A stretch of 15,727 nt of DNA from Verrucomicrobiota bacterium (GCA_005887855.1 VBQB01000043.1:1-15727), one strand, 5' to 3'; counted from the stretch's first letter, positions 1 through 6,654 are shown. Numbers and translations are program-made. Notes: generated from the letters alone by a model not told the origin.

Positions 1-425
1 GATTTCGGCGGCGGAGAGATCGCTTTGCCGCTGGAACGGGATTGTCGATCTTCTTCGCTTTCGTCAACGGCGGCGCCGGCGCCGGCAGCGGCACGTCCAC
101 CAAGAAGCTGCATCGTTTCGCCAATCACCTTCAGTTTTGACCGCTTTTGACCGGATTGTTTATCTTCCCATGAGTCAAGTTGCAGCCGTCCTTCGATGAA
201 AATCGGTCGTCCTTTTTTCAGATACTCTCCGGCGACCTCTGCAGTGCGGCCCCAAAAAGTGACATCCACGAACGTCGCTTCTTCCCGCTTTTCCCCGCTG
301 TCGGTCGTATAAACGCGATTGACAGCAACGCCAAGGTCGCAAACCGCGCTGCCTTTAGGCGTATAACGCACCTCTGGATCACGCGTAAGATTTCCGAGCA
401 GGATGACTTTGTTAAAACTGGCCAT
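1..425 (-). CDS. ssb: Single-stranded DNA-binding protein, C-terminus outside window
   Basis: This protein binds single-stranded DNA during replication, repair and recombination. The ATG is at 425-423 and the frame stays open to base 1, giving 141 visible codons. The N-terminus begins MASFNKVILLGNLTRDPEVR, the classic SSB OB-fold opening. It is followed by further SSB hallmarks: a T.WG-like strand (FVDVTFWGRTAEVAGEYL), KKGRPIFIEGRL and a SWEDKQSGQKRSKLKVIGE segment. After about residue 108 the sequence turns into a low-complexity Ala/Gly linker and then charged Ser/Glu/Asp sequence, as expected for the disordered SSB tail. The acidic DDIPF-type tip would lie beyond the left edge and cannot be checked. 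The gene is last in the visible operon, 18 bases after rpsF, which is the common rpsF-ssb pairing. Confidence 0.96.
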   Translation of the reverse strand, partial: MASFNKVILLGNLTRDPEVRYTPKGSAVCDLGVAVNRVYTTDSGEKREEATFVDVTFWGRTAEVAGEYLKKGRPIFIEGRLQLDSWEDKQSGQKRSKLKVIGETMQLLGGRAAAGAGAAVDESEEDRQSRSSGKAISPPPK

Positions 426-443
426 ATTCCGTTTATAGCGAAA

Positions 444-773
444 TTATTTTGCTTTCGCCAACTTTTTCGGCGGCTTCTCCTTCTTTTCGCGGAGACGCTG
501 GTAATTCTGGCGATACACTTCCGGATCGAGCTTAAATTTCGAACGTAGTTTCGTAATGAGCTGGGGATCGGCATTGAAAACAAAGTTGACGTAAAATCCC
601 GAATCGAGCGGCCCGGCCACGTAGGAAAACTCGCGTTTGTCCATTTTTTGCACCTGCTCGACCTGGGCACCCTCTTTTTGAAACTCAGATTCCAATCGAT
701 CGATAATTTCTTTGACGGTGTCTTCCTTCCCCTGCGTGTTGAGCACAAGGAGTGCTTCGTAACGGTTCTTCAT
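444..773 (-). CDS. rpsF: 30S ribosomal protein S6
   Basis: S6 is a small-subunit ribosomal protein that binds 16S rRNA next to S18. The 109-residue product is typical in length. It opens MKNRYEALLVLNTQGKED, the S6 beta1 strand, and contains a Y.N..F (GFYVNFVFNADPQLITKL) beta3/helix region. A lysine-rich C-terminal tail (EKKEKPPKKLAKAK) follows. Its ATG overlaps the pth stop by four bases, which suggests translational coupling. ssb begins 18 bases after its stop. In the usual S6 operon rpsR lies near ssb; it would be to the left of this window if present. Confidence 0.97.
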   Translation of the reverse strand: MKNRYEALLVLNTQGKEDTVKEIIDRLESEFQKEGAQVEQVQKMDKREFSYVAGPLDSGFYVNFVFNADPQLITKLRSKFKLDPEVYRQNYQRLREKKEKPPKKLAKAK

Positions 774-1351
774 GATTCTTCAGTTTTGTTGAAAGTGTTC
801 ATCGCGGAAACGAGGCCGTTGTCAATCGCGCATTTTACTGCTTCCACCGCACGATCGATTGTCGATCTGACGATCGGTTTTTCCTCCTCAAAAAAACGGC
901 TCAAAACATAATCAGTAGAGCCTTCAAGTGGCGCCGCTCCAATACCGATGCGCAACCGCGGGATCTCTTCAGTGCCAAATTGCATGATGATGGATTCAAG
1001 GCCGTTGTGACCGCCCGGTCCGCCCCGGGCCCGCAACCGAAGTCGGCCAAGCGGCAAGGCCAGATCGTCAAGCACGACGAGAATTTCCTCTGGTATGATC
1101 TTGTAAAATTGGGCGATCGCGAAAAGTGGATAGCCGCTACGATTCATGAAACTCAGTGGTTTCACCAAGAGCGCATCACCGGATTTCGCCGACAACGCAT
1201 CCCACTTTGTCGATCTTTCCCATGTCGATCCAAACTGCGCCGCAAGTTGATCGACGACCATAAAGCCGATGTTGTGACGCGTGGCCGCGTATTCCGGGCC
1301 CGGATTTCCGAGACCGACAATCAGGCGAATCTGTGGAGTCCTTTCTTCCAC
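770..1351 (-). CDS. pth: Peptidyl-tRNA hydrolase
   Basis: Pth cleaves the ester bond of peptidyl-tRNAs released prematurely from ribosomes and so recycles tRNA. The 193-residue length is normal. Family residues are in place: IVGLGNPG with N16, the catalytic histidine in RHNIGF (H26), FMN with N70, the aspartate of LDDLALPLG (D95, matching E. coli D93), and GGHNGL with N116. The stop overlaps the rpsF start by four bases. Upstream, 75 bases separate it from rplY; that gap contains a REP-like repeat. The ATG at 1351 puts five residues plus a short lead before the first beta strand, which is reasonable, so I kept it. Confidence 0.96.
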   Translation of the reverse strand: MEERTPQIRLIVGLGNPGPEYAATRHNIGFMVVDQLAAQFGSTWERSTKWDALSAKSGDALLVKPLSFMNRSGYPLFAIAQFYKIIPEEILVVLDDLALPLGRLRLRARGGPGGHNGLESIIMQFGTEEIPRLRIGIGAAPLEGSTDYVLSRFFEEEKPIVRSTIDRAVEAVKCAIDNGLVSAMNTFNKTEES

Positions 1352-1389
1352 ATCCGCTCAATCGCAAATCGATAATCGAAGATCCAAAG

Positions 1390-1420
1390 CTTGTCCTGAG
1401 CGAGCGAAGCGAGGCGAATG
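1390..1420. repeat. REP-like dispersed repeat, copy 1
   Basis: Seen on the plus strand just beyond the rplY stop codon. It shares the 12-base core TGTCCTGAGCGA (1392-1403) with the second copy at 4132-4143, and then diverges into GCGAAGCGAGGCGAATGG. The preceding bases 1362-1386 are an AT-richer run of degenerate ATCGAAAATC-like words. From memory, sequences of this type, whose in-frame translations read like ACPERSRR or LSEVEG, are scattered through many environmental genomes. I could not search to confirm this here. The placement between two genes of one operon means it is transcribed. Confidence 0.6.
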
Positions 1421-1426
1421 GATGGA

Positions 1427-2140
1427 TTACTTCTTTTGCTCTTTTTCTTTTGGAGCTTTTTCCTTTGCCGCCGGCGTGGCGCTGGCCGCAGCTTCGCCCT
1501 CTTCTTTCTTCTCGCCGATAACCTCCGGTCCGGCGGCAGCGGCTTCCGCCTCAGCGGCGGCCGGTTCCTCTTCAACGGTTGGGGCAAGGACCGAAAATGC
1601 GGTTAGATCGGCCTGCACCTTGCTCGTGACTCCAGATGGCAATTGAATCTCACGGACGTGAACGGAGTCGCCGATGTTCAACTGCGATACATCGACGGTA
1701 ATCCGATCCGGCAGATCGCGCGGCAGACATTCAATTGCCATTACGCGCAAGCTCTGCTCGAGCAATCCGCCAAAATTCTTGACGCCATTGGGCGTGCCGA
1801 TCGGTTCGAGAGGAACTTCAGCTTGAATTTTCTCGTCCATTGAGATGGCGTGAAAATCGACATGAAGAATGTCGCCGCCCACGGGCGAGTGTTGCACTTC
1901 CTGCACCAGCGCGGTGCGACTCGACTTTTCACCAGCGATCTCAAGCTCGACCAGAATATTTTCTCCTGAGGCGTGGCTCATCATCGCATTGATGTCCCGG
2001 CCAGCGACTTGCAACGGTAGCGGTTTGTCTTTGCCACCATAAATGATCGCCGGAATAACTCCGCGGGCTTTTAGTTTGCGCACGGCAGAACGTCCCACAT
2101 TCGTCCGCGGTTCCGCTTTTAACTTAACTTGTTTTGCCAT
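1427..2140 (-). CDS. rplY: 50S ribosomal protein L25/general stress protein Ctc
   Basis: This protein binds 5S rRNA in the large ribosomal subunit. The 237-residue product is the long CTC/TL5 form, not the about 95-residue E. coli L25. Residues 1-90 are the 5S-binding domain (KLKAEPRTNVGRSAVRKLKA, then GVIPAIIYGG). Residues 95-190 are the TL5-type beta domain (VQHSPVGGDILHVDFHAISM, IPLEPIGTPNG-like, VDVSQLNIGDSVHV). The tail after about 190 is Ala/Glu/Lys-rich and probably disordered. A start at 2185 is possible but adds 15 residues (MTNPFRRCSTSRTKQ) that overlap prs and lack family similarity; MAKQVKLKAEPRTNVG at 2140 is the normal L25 start. That start lies inside the last 17 bases of prs. 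Confidence 0.95.
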   Translation of the reverse strand: MAKQVKLKAEPRTNVGRSAVRKLKARGVIPAIIYGGKDKPLPLQVAGRDINAMMSHASGENILVELEIAGEKSSRTALVQEVQHSPVGGDILHVDFHAISMDEKIQAEVPLEPIGTPNGVKNFGGLLEQSLRVMAIECLPRDLPDRITVDVSQLNIGDSVHVREIQLPSGVTSKVQADLTAFSVLAPTVEEEPAAAEAEAAAAGPEVIGEKKEEGEAAASATPAAKEKAPKEKEQKK

Positions 2141-3098
2141 TTGTTTCGTTCTCGATGTTGAACAGCGACGAAACGGATTCGTCATTGTGAATCCGCTTCA
2201 TGCCTTCCCCGAGAAGCTCGGAGATGCATAACACCGTGGTCTTAAACCCTTCCACGGCACGCACAGGCGTGCTGTTGGTCGTTACTAATTCCGCGATTTT
2301 CGATTTTTGCAAACGCTTGATAGCCATATCGACGAGAACCGCGTGGGAAACCCCCGCGTAAATTTTTAGCGCGCCCCGTTTTTTCAGAAGCTCAGCCGCC
2401 GACGTCAACGTGCCCGCCGTTTCGGTAAGATCGTCGACCAGAAGCACATCGCGGCCTTCCACTTCGCCGATCAGGTACAGTGCCTCAGTCTCTGTGGCGC
2501 TGCGGCGTTCCTTCGCGACGATTGCGAGATTTGCACCCAGCGCGTCTGCATAGGCCGAGGCCATTTTTAGTCCACCGAGATCTGGGGAAACTACCACCGT
2601 TTTCCCTCTGAGTTCTTGTCGCAAATATTTAATTAATACCGGGAGCGAATAGAGGTGATCCACCGGAATGTCGAAAAATCCCTGCACTTGCTGCGCGTGC
2701 AAATCCATCGTGAGCACCCGGGTTACGCCAGCCGCGTCGAGCAAATTGGCAACCAGTTTGGCCGTAATCGGCACCCGCGGTTGGTCTTTGCGATCCTGAC
2801 GTGCATAGCCAAAGAATGGAATGACCGCTGTGATCCGATCCGCGCTGGCGCGCCTCGCCGCGTCAACCATGATGAGCAGTTCCATCAAATGCTGATTGGT
2901 CGGCGGACAGGTCGGCTGAATGATGAAAACATCATGGCCTCGAATGTTTTCCTCGATCCTAACGTAAGTCTCACCATCGGGGAACGAGCTGATTGTCGCC
3001 TGACCGAGTGGAACACCAATGTATTTACAAATGCGCTCGGCTAGTTCGCGGTTGGCAGAACCGCTGAAAACTTTCAATTCTGGCTGAAGCGCAAACAT
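2124..3098 (-). CDS. prs: Ribose-phosphate pyrophosphokinase (PRPP synthetase)
   Basis: The enzyme makes PRPP from ribose 5-phosphate and ATP for nucleotide, histidine and tryptophan synthesis. At 324 residues it is the normal class I length. Visible motifs are FSGSANRELAERI near the N-terminus, SSFPDGETYVRI (38-49), the ATP flexible region FFGYARQDRKDQPR (95-108), the MDLHAQQVQGFFD loop (131-143), KERRS at 196-200 and the PRPP-binding loop VDDLTETAGT (221-230). That loop is usually written DDMIDTGGT; the DLTETAGT version keeps the two aspartates and the glycine-threonine. The gene is first in the minus-strand operon, its 3' end overlaps rplY by 17 bases, and it is divergent from the desaturase gene with 98 bases between the two starts. 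Those 98 bases must carry both promoters, but I see no convincing consensus boxes. Confidence 0.96.
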   Translation of the reverse strand: MFALQPELKVFSGSANRELAERICKYIGVPLGQATISSFPDGETYVRIEENIRGHDVFIIQPTCPPTNQHLMELLIMVDAARRASADRITAVIPFFGYARQDRKDQPRVPITAKLVANLLDAAGVTRVLTMDLHAQQVQGFFDIPVDHLYSLPVLIKYLRQELRGKTVVVSPDLGGLKMASAYADALGANLAIVAKERRSATETEALYLIGEVEGRDVLLVDDLTETAGTLTSAAELLKKRGALKIYAGVSHAVLVDMAIKRLQKSKIAELVTTNSTPVRAVEGFKTTVLCISELLGEGMKRIHNDESVSSLFNIENETNGKTS

Positions 3099-3196
3099 GG
3101 AGCGGTTAACTTAGGCGTGCAGAAATGACCTTGGCAATCTTCAAAACTTGCTAACCGGCATTTCTTTCGCGAATAATGTAAGACCCGAAGTTTTAG

Positions 3197-4165
3197 ATGA
3201 ACGCCGACGTCATTCGAACAGAACGTCCTGCCACGAATTCAAAATTATTCGCGCACACGCGCTGGGACGCCATCCCGGCGCTGGCGAGTCTTTTTCATCT
3301 CGCTTATTTCCTGGGCCTGTTTTTCCTCTACCCGCATACACCGCTCTGGGTGATGCTGATCCTCGGATTTCTTTATTCGTTGATGGTCAACGCAAACATC
3401 AACGGCGTGGGCCACAACTTCATTCACAACCCCTTCTTCCGCTCCGAATTGCTCAATCGCCTGTTCGGAGTCCTTCAATCGGTCGCGTGTTGCTTTTCGC
3501 AAACGTATTACGACGCCGTTCACATGCAGCATCACAAGGGTAATGCCGACCGGCCGGATGAAAATGGCGAGACGATTGATTGGATCTCCATTTACAAACA
3601 CGGGCACGATGGTGAACCGGAAAATCCGTGGAGCTACGTCTTCCTCAGTTTCTTCCGCGATGATATCGGTGCGATCCGCAGGGAATTGTGCAAGCGCGGC
3701 CGCCGCGAACTGATGTGGGGAAACATCGAGCTAGCGGCGTTCGCGAGCGTCCTGTTCGTGATGTTTCTGTTCAACTGGCGCTATGTGATCTTCTATTTCC
3801 TGCCTTTCTTCTATCTCGGCCACTGTTTTAGTTACCTGAACGGCTATTACCGTCACTTTGGCGGCAACCCCGACAAGCCCGTTGCCTGGGGCGTGAGCAG
3901 CTACGGAAAGATCTATAACTGGCTGTTTTTCTACAATGGTTACCACGCCGAACATCATTTCCGGCCCAAAGTGCATTGGACCAAGATGGAAAAGTTCCGT
4001 CAGCAGATCACAGAATTGCAAAAACGGGAGGGAACCCGCGTGATCAAGCACGCGCACATGCTCGGCTTCCTCGATCCGGACCTGCCAAAGTGTGGCGAAC
4101 CCGCGGCTGCTGTGGAAGGCGCCGCGGAGCCTGTCCTGAGCGAAGTCGAAGGATCGGCCCCTTAG
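3197..4165 (+). CDS. Membrane fatty-acid-desaturase-family protein
   Basis: A di-iron membrane oxygenase of the fatty acid desaturase superfamily (PF00487 type), 322 residues. The three histidine boxes are seen as GHNFIH (H73, H77), HMQHH (H109, H112, H113) and HAEHH (H250, H253, H254). H209 and H220 between them may be extra iron ligands. Hydrophobic helices lie near residues 28-70 and 178-215, giving the usual four-helix hairpin with the boxes on the cytoplasmic face. The substrate cannot be read from sequence; acyl-lipid desaturation, hydroxylation or a carotenoid-type oxidation are all possible. The last about 15 residues (AAEPVLSEVEGSAP) are encoded by a REP-like repeat and are probably not part of the ancestral protein. 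The gene stands alone, divergent from prs. Confidence 0.85.
   Translation: MNADVIRTERPATNSKLFAHTRWDAIPALASLFHLAYFLGLFFLYPHTPLWVMLILGFLYSLMVNANINGVGHNFIHNPFFRSELLNRLFGVLQSVACCFSQTYYDAVHMQHHKGNADRPDENGETIDWISIYKHGHDGEPENPWSYVFLSFFRDDIGAIRRELCKRGRRELMWGNIELAAFASVLFVMFLFNWRYVIFYFLPFFYLGHCFSYLNGYYRHFGGNPDKPVAWGVSSYGKIYNWLFFYNGYHAEHHFRPKVHWTKMEKFRQQITELQKREGTRVIKHAHMLGFLDPDLPKCGEPAAAVEGAAEPVLSEVEGSAP
4130..4153. repeat. REP-like dispersed repeat, copy 2, inside the desaturase 3' end
   Basis: The stretch from 4130 contains TGTCCTGAGCGA (shared with 1392-1403) followed by AGTCGAAGGA. It forms an imperfect hairpin in which TCCT (4134-4137) pairs with AGGA (4150-4153), and an inner CGA pairs with TCG. 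It lies in frame within the last codons of the desaturase gene and translates as PVLSEVEG. The desaturase stop codon follows 10 bases later. Confidence 0.7.
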
Positions 4166-4173
4166 AGTGTCGC

Positions 4174-4186
4174 AGGTCTTCGACCT
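4174..4186. repeat. Short hairpin repeat AGGTC-TTC-GACCT
   Basis: A perfect 5-bp stem, AGGTC (4174-4178) with GACCT (4182-4186) and a TTC loop. The CG pair one base outside it also matches, with a single C/A mismatch between. It sits 9 bases after the desaturase stop, between that gene and the convergent small coiled-coil gene. There is no T-run after it on either strand, so I do not call it a Rho-independent terminator. Confidence 0.5.
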
Positions 4187-4201
4187 ACGAACCGAAACAA
4201 T

Positions 4202-4218
4202 GCAAGCTGGACGCTTGC
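4202..4218. repeat. Short hairpin repeat GCAAGC-TGGAC-GCTTGC
   Basis: A perfect 6-bp stem, GCAAGC (4202-4207) with GCTTGC (4213-4218), loop TGGAC. It is the third palindromic element within about 90 bases at the end of the desaturase gene and ends 6 bases before the stop of the minus-strand gene. A similar short hairpin, CTTGC-GGTG-GCAAG, occurs at 15543-15556. Confidence 0.5.
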
Positions 4219-4224
4219 GCTACA

Positions 4225-4509
4225 TTAATTTGAGAAACTCGCGCGCAGCTTCTCTTTCTTTGCCTCGCAATCTTGCCGCAAACGGCGAACATCCGAGGCA
4301 AGCTGCTTCTCGAGTAACTCCGCTTCCTCCAACTTTCCAGCGCTTTGTGCTTTGCGAATTTGATCTTTCAAAAAAACTTCTTTTTCGGCGATCTTGGCCC
4401 GGTAAGTTGAATCAACTTTCGCGATTTCTTTTTTCTGATCCTCGGAAAGCGAAATCGAGGGCGATACTTTCTCCAGTCGCTCCATCGCAAGTTCGTAGGC
4501 TGATTTCAT
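4225..4509 (-). CDS. Small charged coiled-coil protein, unknown function
   Basis: From the ATG at 4509 the product is 94 residues, beginning MKSAYELAMERLEKVSPSIS and ending in KKEKLRASFSN. It is almost wholly helical, rich in Lys, Glu, Ala and Leu, with heptad-like spacing from about residue 25 to the end; there are no membrane segments or signal peptide. I do not recognise a named family. The frame is open back to 4650, but the upstream part (MISRTQSATFF...) looks non-coding and lacks the charge bias. On the minus strand a TATAAA word lies 10 bases before the ATG, so the transcript could start almost at the start codon. It is convergent with the desaturase and divergent from the HAD gene. 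The role is unknown; a structural or scaffold role is only a guess. Confidence 0.7.
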   Translation of the reverse strand: MKSAYELAMERLEKVSPSISLSEDQKKEIAKVDSTYRAKIAEKEVFLKDQIRKAQSAGKLEEAELLEKQLASDVRRLRQDCEAKKEKLRASFSN

Positions 4510-4669
4510 CTTCAATCTTTTATAATTGTTCGTGCTCCAAAACGGCGCCCCGGCGGCGTTGCTCGCGAAACCTTTCGGGGTCGCCTCCTCATCAATCTCC
4601 CGTTCGTAGTCGAATGTAAAAAACGTCGCGGATTGCGTTCGTGAAATCAATTCCTAAGTTAGTTTTGAC

Positions 4670-5455
4670 ATGCATTCATCAATTCAACTCCTCAGCCTGG
4701 ACTTTGACGGCACGCTCGTTTCGCGCGCTGGCGAACCGGTTCTCGATATGCAATGCATGGAATTGATTCGCGACCTGCAAGACGCCGGCGCGATCTGGGC
4801 AATCAATACCGGTCGCTCCGTCGATCTGCTCGAATCCGGCCTGGCCGATTTCTCATTTCCGATCCGTCCGGATTTCATCCTCACGAACGAGCGCGACGTC
4901 TTTCGTCCCGGCCAGGACGGAAATAAATGGGAAGCATTCGGCGACTGGAACGAGCGCTGTGCGCGCGAACACCGCGAGCTTTTTAGCTCCGCCTCATCGG
5001 TGCTTGCGGAAGTTATTGATTTCGTGAATCAGCGCACGAAAGCGCGCGTTCTTTACAACGAGGAACATCCCGAGGGTCTGATCGCCAATAGCGAGGAAGA
5101 GATGGACCTGGTTACGAAGTTTATCGAGCAAGCGCGAGCCAGGCACCCGAAGTTCGACTATCAACGAAACACGGTTTATTTGCGCTTTTGCCATGCCGAT
5201 TACCACAAAGGCGCGGCGCTCGCTGAACTCGCGCGTTTGATCGAAGTCCCGCGCGAAAACATCTTCGCGGCGGGCGATCATCACAATGACATCTCGATGT
5301 TGGATGGTCAGTTCGCTGGATTTCCCGCTTGCCCTGCGAACGCGATCTCCGAAGTCAAAGATGCCGTGCGCGCTGCGGGTGGTTACATCGCGCAAAATGA
5401 ATACGGCGCCGGTGTTCACGAAGCACTCGCCTACTTCCTTAACGGAAGTCGTTAA
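4670..5455 (+). CDS. HAD-superfamily hydrolase, Cof/type IIB-like phosphatase
   Basis: A 261-residue cytoplasmic phosphatase of the haloacid dehalogenase superfamily. Motif I is LDFDGT with the nucleophile D11 and acid/base D13. Motif II is INTGR (T47). Motif III lysine is K180 in DYHKGAALAEL. Motif IV is AGDHHNDISML with D203 and D207. The KG.AL..L spacing and the cap between motifs II and III are those of type IIB enzymes (Cof, sugar-phosphate and sucrose-phosphate phosphatases), so a sugar phosphate is the likely substrate class, but the exact one cannot be told. The motif IV DHHND is a variant of the usual GD..ND. The ATG at 4670 is eight residues before the first beta strand. The gene is monocistronic, convergent with the Mpv17-like gene downstream. 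Confidence 0.9.
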   Translation: MHSSIQLLSLDFDGTLVSRAGEPVLDMQCMELIRDLQDAGAIWAINTGRSVDLLESGLADFSFPIRPDFILTNERDVFRPGQDGNKWEAFGDWNERCAREHRELFSSASSVLAEVIDFVNQRTKARVLYNEEHPEGLIANSEEEMDLVTKFIEQARARHPKFDYQRNTVYLRFCHADYHKGAALAELARLIEVPRENIFAAGDHHNDISMLDGQFAGFPACPANAISEVKDAVRAAGGYIAQNEYGAGVHEALAYFLNGSR

Positions 5456-5465
5456 AGCGGTGAAT

Positions 5466-5488
5466 GGGGGACGTGACGTCCAATCCCC
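5466..5488. terminator. Possible shared terminator hairpin between convergent genes
   Basis: Between the HAD stop (5455) and the convergent membrane-protein stop (5503) the sequence holds GGACG (5469-5473) and CGTCC (5477-5481) around a TGA loop, flanked by GGGG (5466-5469) and CCCC (5485-5488). It is symmetrical, so it would fold in both transcripts. There is no T-run directly after it, so a terminator role is an inference from position. Confidence 0.35.
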
Positions 5489-5493
5489 TCCCC

Positions 5494-5525
5494 TTCAATT
5501 CTTTAACGCTTCAACTCTTTAACGT
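5494..5525. repeat. Tandem 16-bp repeat, two copies
   Basis: Two adjacent copies of 16 bases, TTCAATTCTTTAACGC (5494-5509) and TTCAACTCTTTAACGT (5510-5525), matching at 14 of 16 positions. On the minus strand each copy reads as a GTTAAAGA.TTGAA word. The second copy encodes the last codons and the stop of the Mpv17-like gene (VKELKR then TAA); the first lies just past it. Confidence 0.7.
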
Positions 5526-6246
5526 CAGCGACAGCCAGCGCGAGAGGCGCATCGGCTTTGATCTTTCCGGCGAAGCGGTTGGTCATGTAGGTCAAGAGAA
5601 GCACCCAAAACGAAAGCGACAGCCCGAACAGTGGGAACTGGAGGGCCAACGGCAACGAATAGATGATTCCCATGAGTGGGATCCAGACCGCCCAAGTCGC
5701 GAGCAACGTCGGCAGAATTTTGTCTCGATAATGGGCCGCCGTGAACAGCTGCCGTAATGGGGCCAGTGAAATTCCATTATTCTTCCATTCATAAGTTAGG
5801 ACTCCGAACGGCGCGGCGAAAAACGGATTATAACCAAATTGATCGACGCAAATTTTCGCGGCGACCACCGGCAATGTCACAACATCACCGAACCAGGCGG
5901 CTTCGCTTCGATACAACAGATCAACAAGTGTCCCATCGAATCCCCAAACCGGGATCGTAAAGAGCAAATTGCGTAGATTTCGCCGACTTGGCCGTCCGCG
6001 TTGAAAGAAAAAAATCAAGAACAGCTCTGGAATGAGCGCACCAGCTGTAATGGAAGCGATAATTACAAAGAGGAGTCCATGTGTACGCTTGAATTCGGCA
6101 AATTGAGATAGGGCCGCGGATGCCGTGTGGTTTGTATAATAGGCGAGCAGCAGCGCGAGCATGAACGCTTGAATAATCAAGGCCGGGATCGCGTTCGCCC
6201 GGGCAGCTTCCCAACCGAGAGTGAACGGCGTGCGCGTTTTCTGCAT
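5503..6246 (-). CDS. Mpv17/PMP22-like integral membrane protein
   Basis: A 247-residue membrane protein with about six hydrophobic segments (near residues 20-38, 57-81, 95-112, 122-150, 178-198 and 203-222). No enzyme motif is visible. The second half follows the Mpv17/PMP22 pattern of peroxisomal and mitochondrial inner-membrane channel-like proteins: a GFDGTLVDLLYR segment where the family has a GP..H.WY..L segment; AAKICVDQFGYNPFF where the family has K...DQ....P; then W185-x-P190, LP199 and SFWV (212-215) where the family has the WP..Q..NF..VP and WN..LS blocks. I aligned these from memory, so the assignment is tentative. The C-terminal VKELKR is encoded by a tandem repeat. It is followed by a convergent HAD gene, and a lipoprotein gene lies upstream on the same strand beyond a strong inverted repeat. 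Confidence 0.6.
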   Translation of the reverse strand: MQKTRTPFTLGWEAARANAIPALIIQAFMLALLLAYYTNHTASAALSQFAEFKRTHGLLFVIIASITAGALIPELFLIFFFQRGRPSRRNLRNLLFTIPVWGFDGTLVDLLYRSEAAWFGDVVTLPVVAAKICVDQFGYNPFFAAPFGVLTYEWKNNGISLAPLRQLFTAAHYRDKILPTLLATWAVWIPLMGIIYSLPLALQFPLFGLSLSFWVLLLTYMTNRFAGKIKADAPLALAVADVKELKR

Positions 6247-6310
6247 CGCCGCTGATACTTCTCTGCGTCATTGGGCGATCAAGCAGAATCTCACAGTTGA
6301 CCGAAACAAC

Positions 6311-6343
6311 CGATCGCGATACAAAATTTCCGGGTCGCGATCG
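6311..6343 (-). terminator. Inverted repeat after the lipoprotein gene, possible terminator
   Basis: A perfect 9-bp inverted repeat, CGATCGCGA (6311-6319) and TCGCGATCG (6335-6343), with a 15-base loop. Read on the minus strand it begins 5 bases after the lipoprotein stop and is followed by GTTGTTTCGG, a weak T-rich tail. That fits a Rho-independent terminator for the lipoprotein transcript. It also lies about 65 bases upstream of the Mpv17-like start, so an operator role is an alternative. Confidence 0.45.
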
Positions 6344-6348
6344 CCGGA

Positions 6349-6543
6349 TTACCAGTGAACGCTCGCGCTCGACCCGGGGGCCCCGGGAGTAAGAGCTCCT
6401 TCGTCGGAAACTCTTTCGCCTGGAACAGTAGCGCCTGATTGCGAACTGGACTCTTCCGTTATCGCTTCGTCGTGGGAGGCACAGGCAGGAATCAGAAATG
6501 TGATTGCCAAAGCCAAAGCACCGGAAATTGCCAAACGTTTCAC
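6349..6543 (-). CDS. Small putative lipoprotein
   Basis: A 64-residue product starting at GTG (6543). The N-terminus MKRLAISGALALAITF is a positively charged start with a hydrophobic stretch, followed by LIPAC, a lipobox-like site with the cysteine at residue 21, so it is probably lipidated and membrane-anchored. The mature part is about 43 residues, rich in Ser, Glu, Gly and Pro and probably unstructured, ending in TPGAPGSSASVHW. I recognise no family. The gene is divergent from rlmN, and the space between them holds no clear Shine-Dalgarno. Short lipoproteins of this kind are common and usually lack an assigned function. Confidence 0.6.
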   Translation of the reverse strand: MKRLAISGALALAITFLIPACASHDEAITEESSSQSGATVPGERVSDEGALTPGAPGSSASVHW

Positions 6544-6654
6544 GTCAGAAAGTTAACCGCGAATTAAGTTATCTCTAGCACGAAATTGATCCGTGTAACT
6601 ATGGCGGTTGCCTGGCTAATTTGCTGTGGCTTCGCCGACTCGGTAACTTTAATC

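Noticed and set aside
218..748. A 176-codon minus-strand reading frame spanning rpsF and ssb.
   Set aside because: It lies over two clear ribosomal/SSB genes in another frame, and its Arg/Ser-rich product has no family character.
4665..4670. A perfect TTGACA box just before the HAD gene.
   Set aside because: It overlaps the start codon itself, so it cannot be the -35 of that gene; no partner -10 was sought for another transcript.
6373..6387. A perfect GC palindrome CCCGGGGGCCCCGGG.
   Set aside because: It lies within the lipoprotein gene and encodes the PGAPG part of a Pro/Gly-rich tail; codon use explains it.
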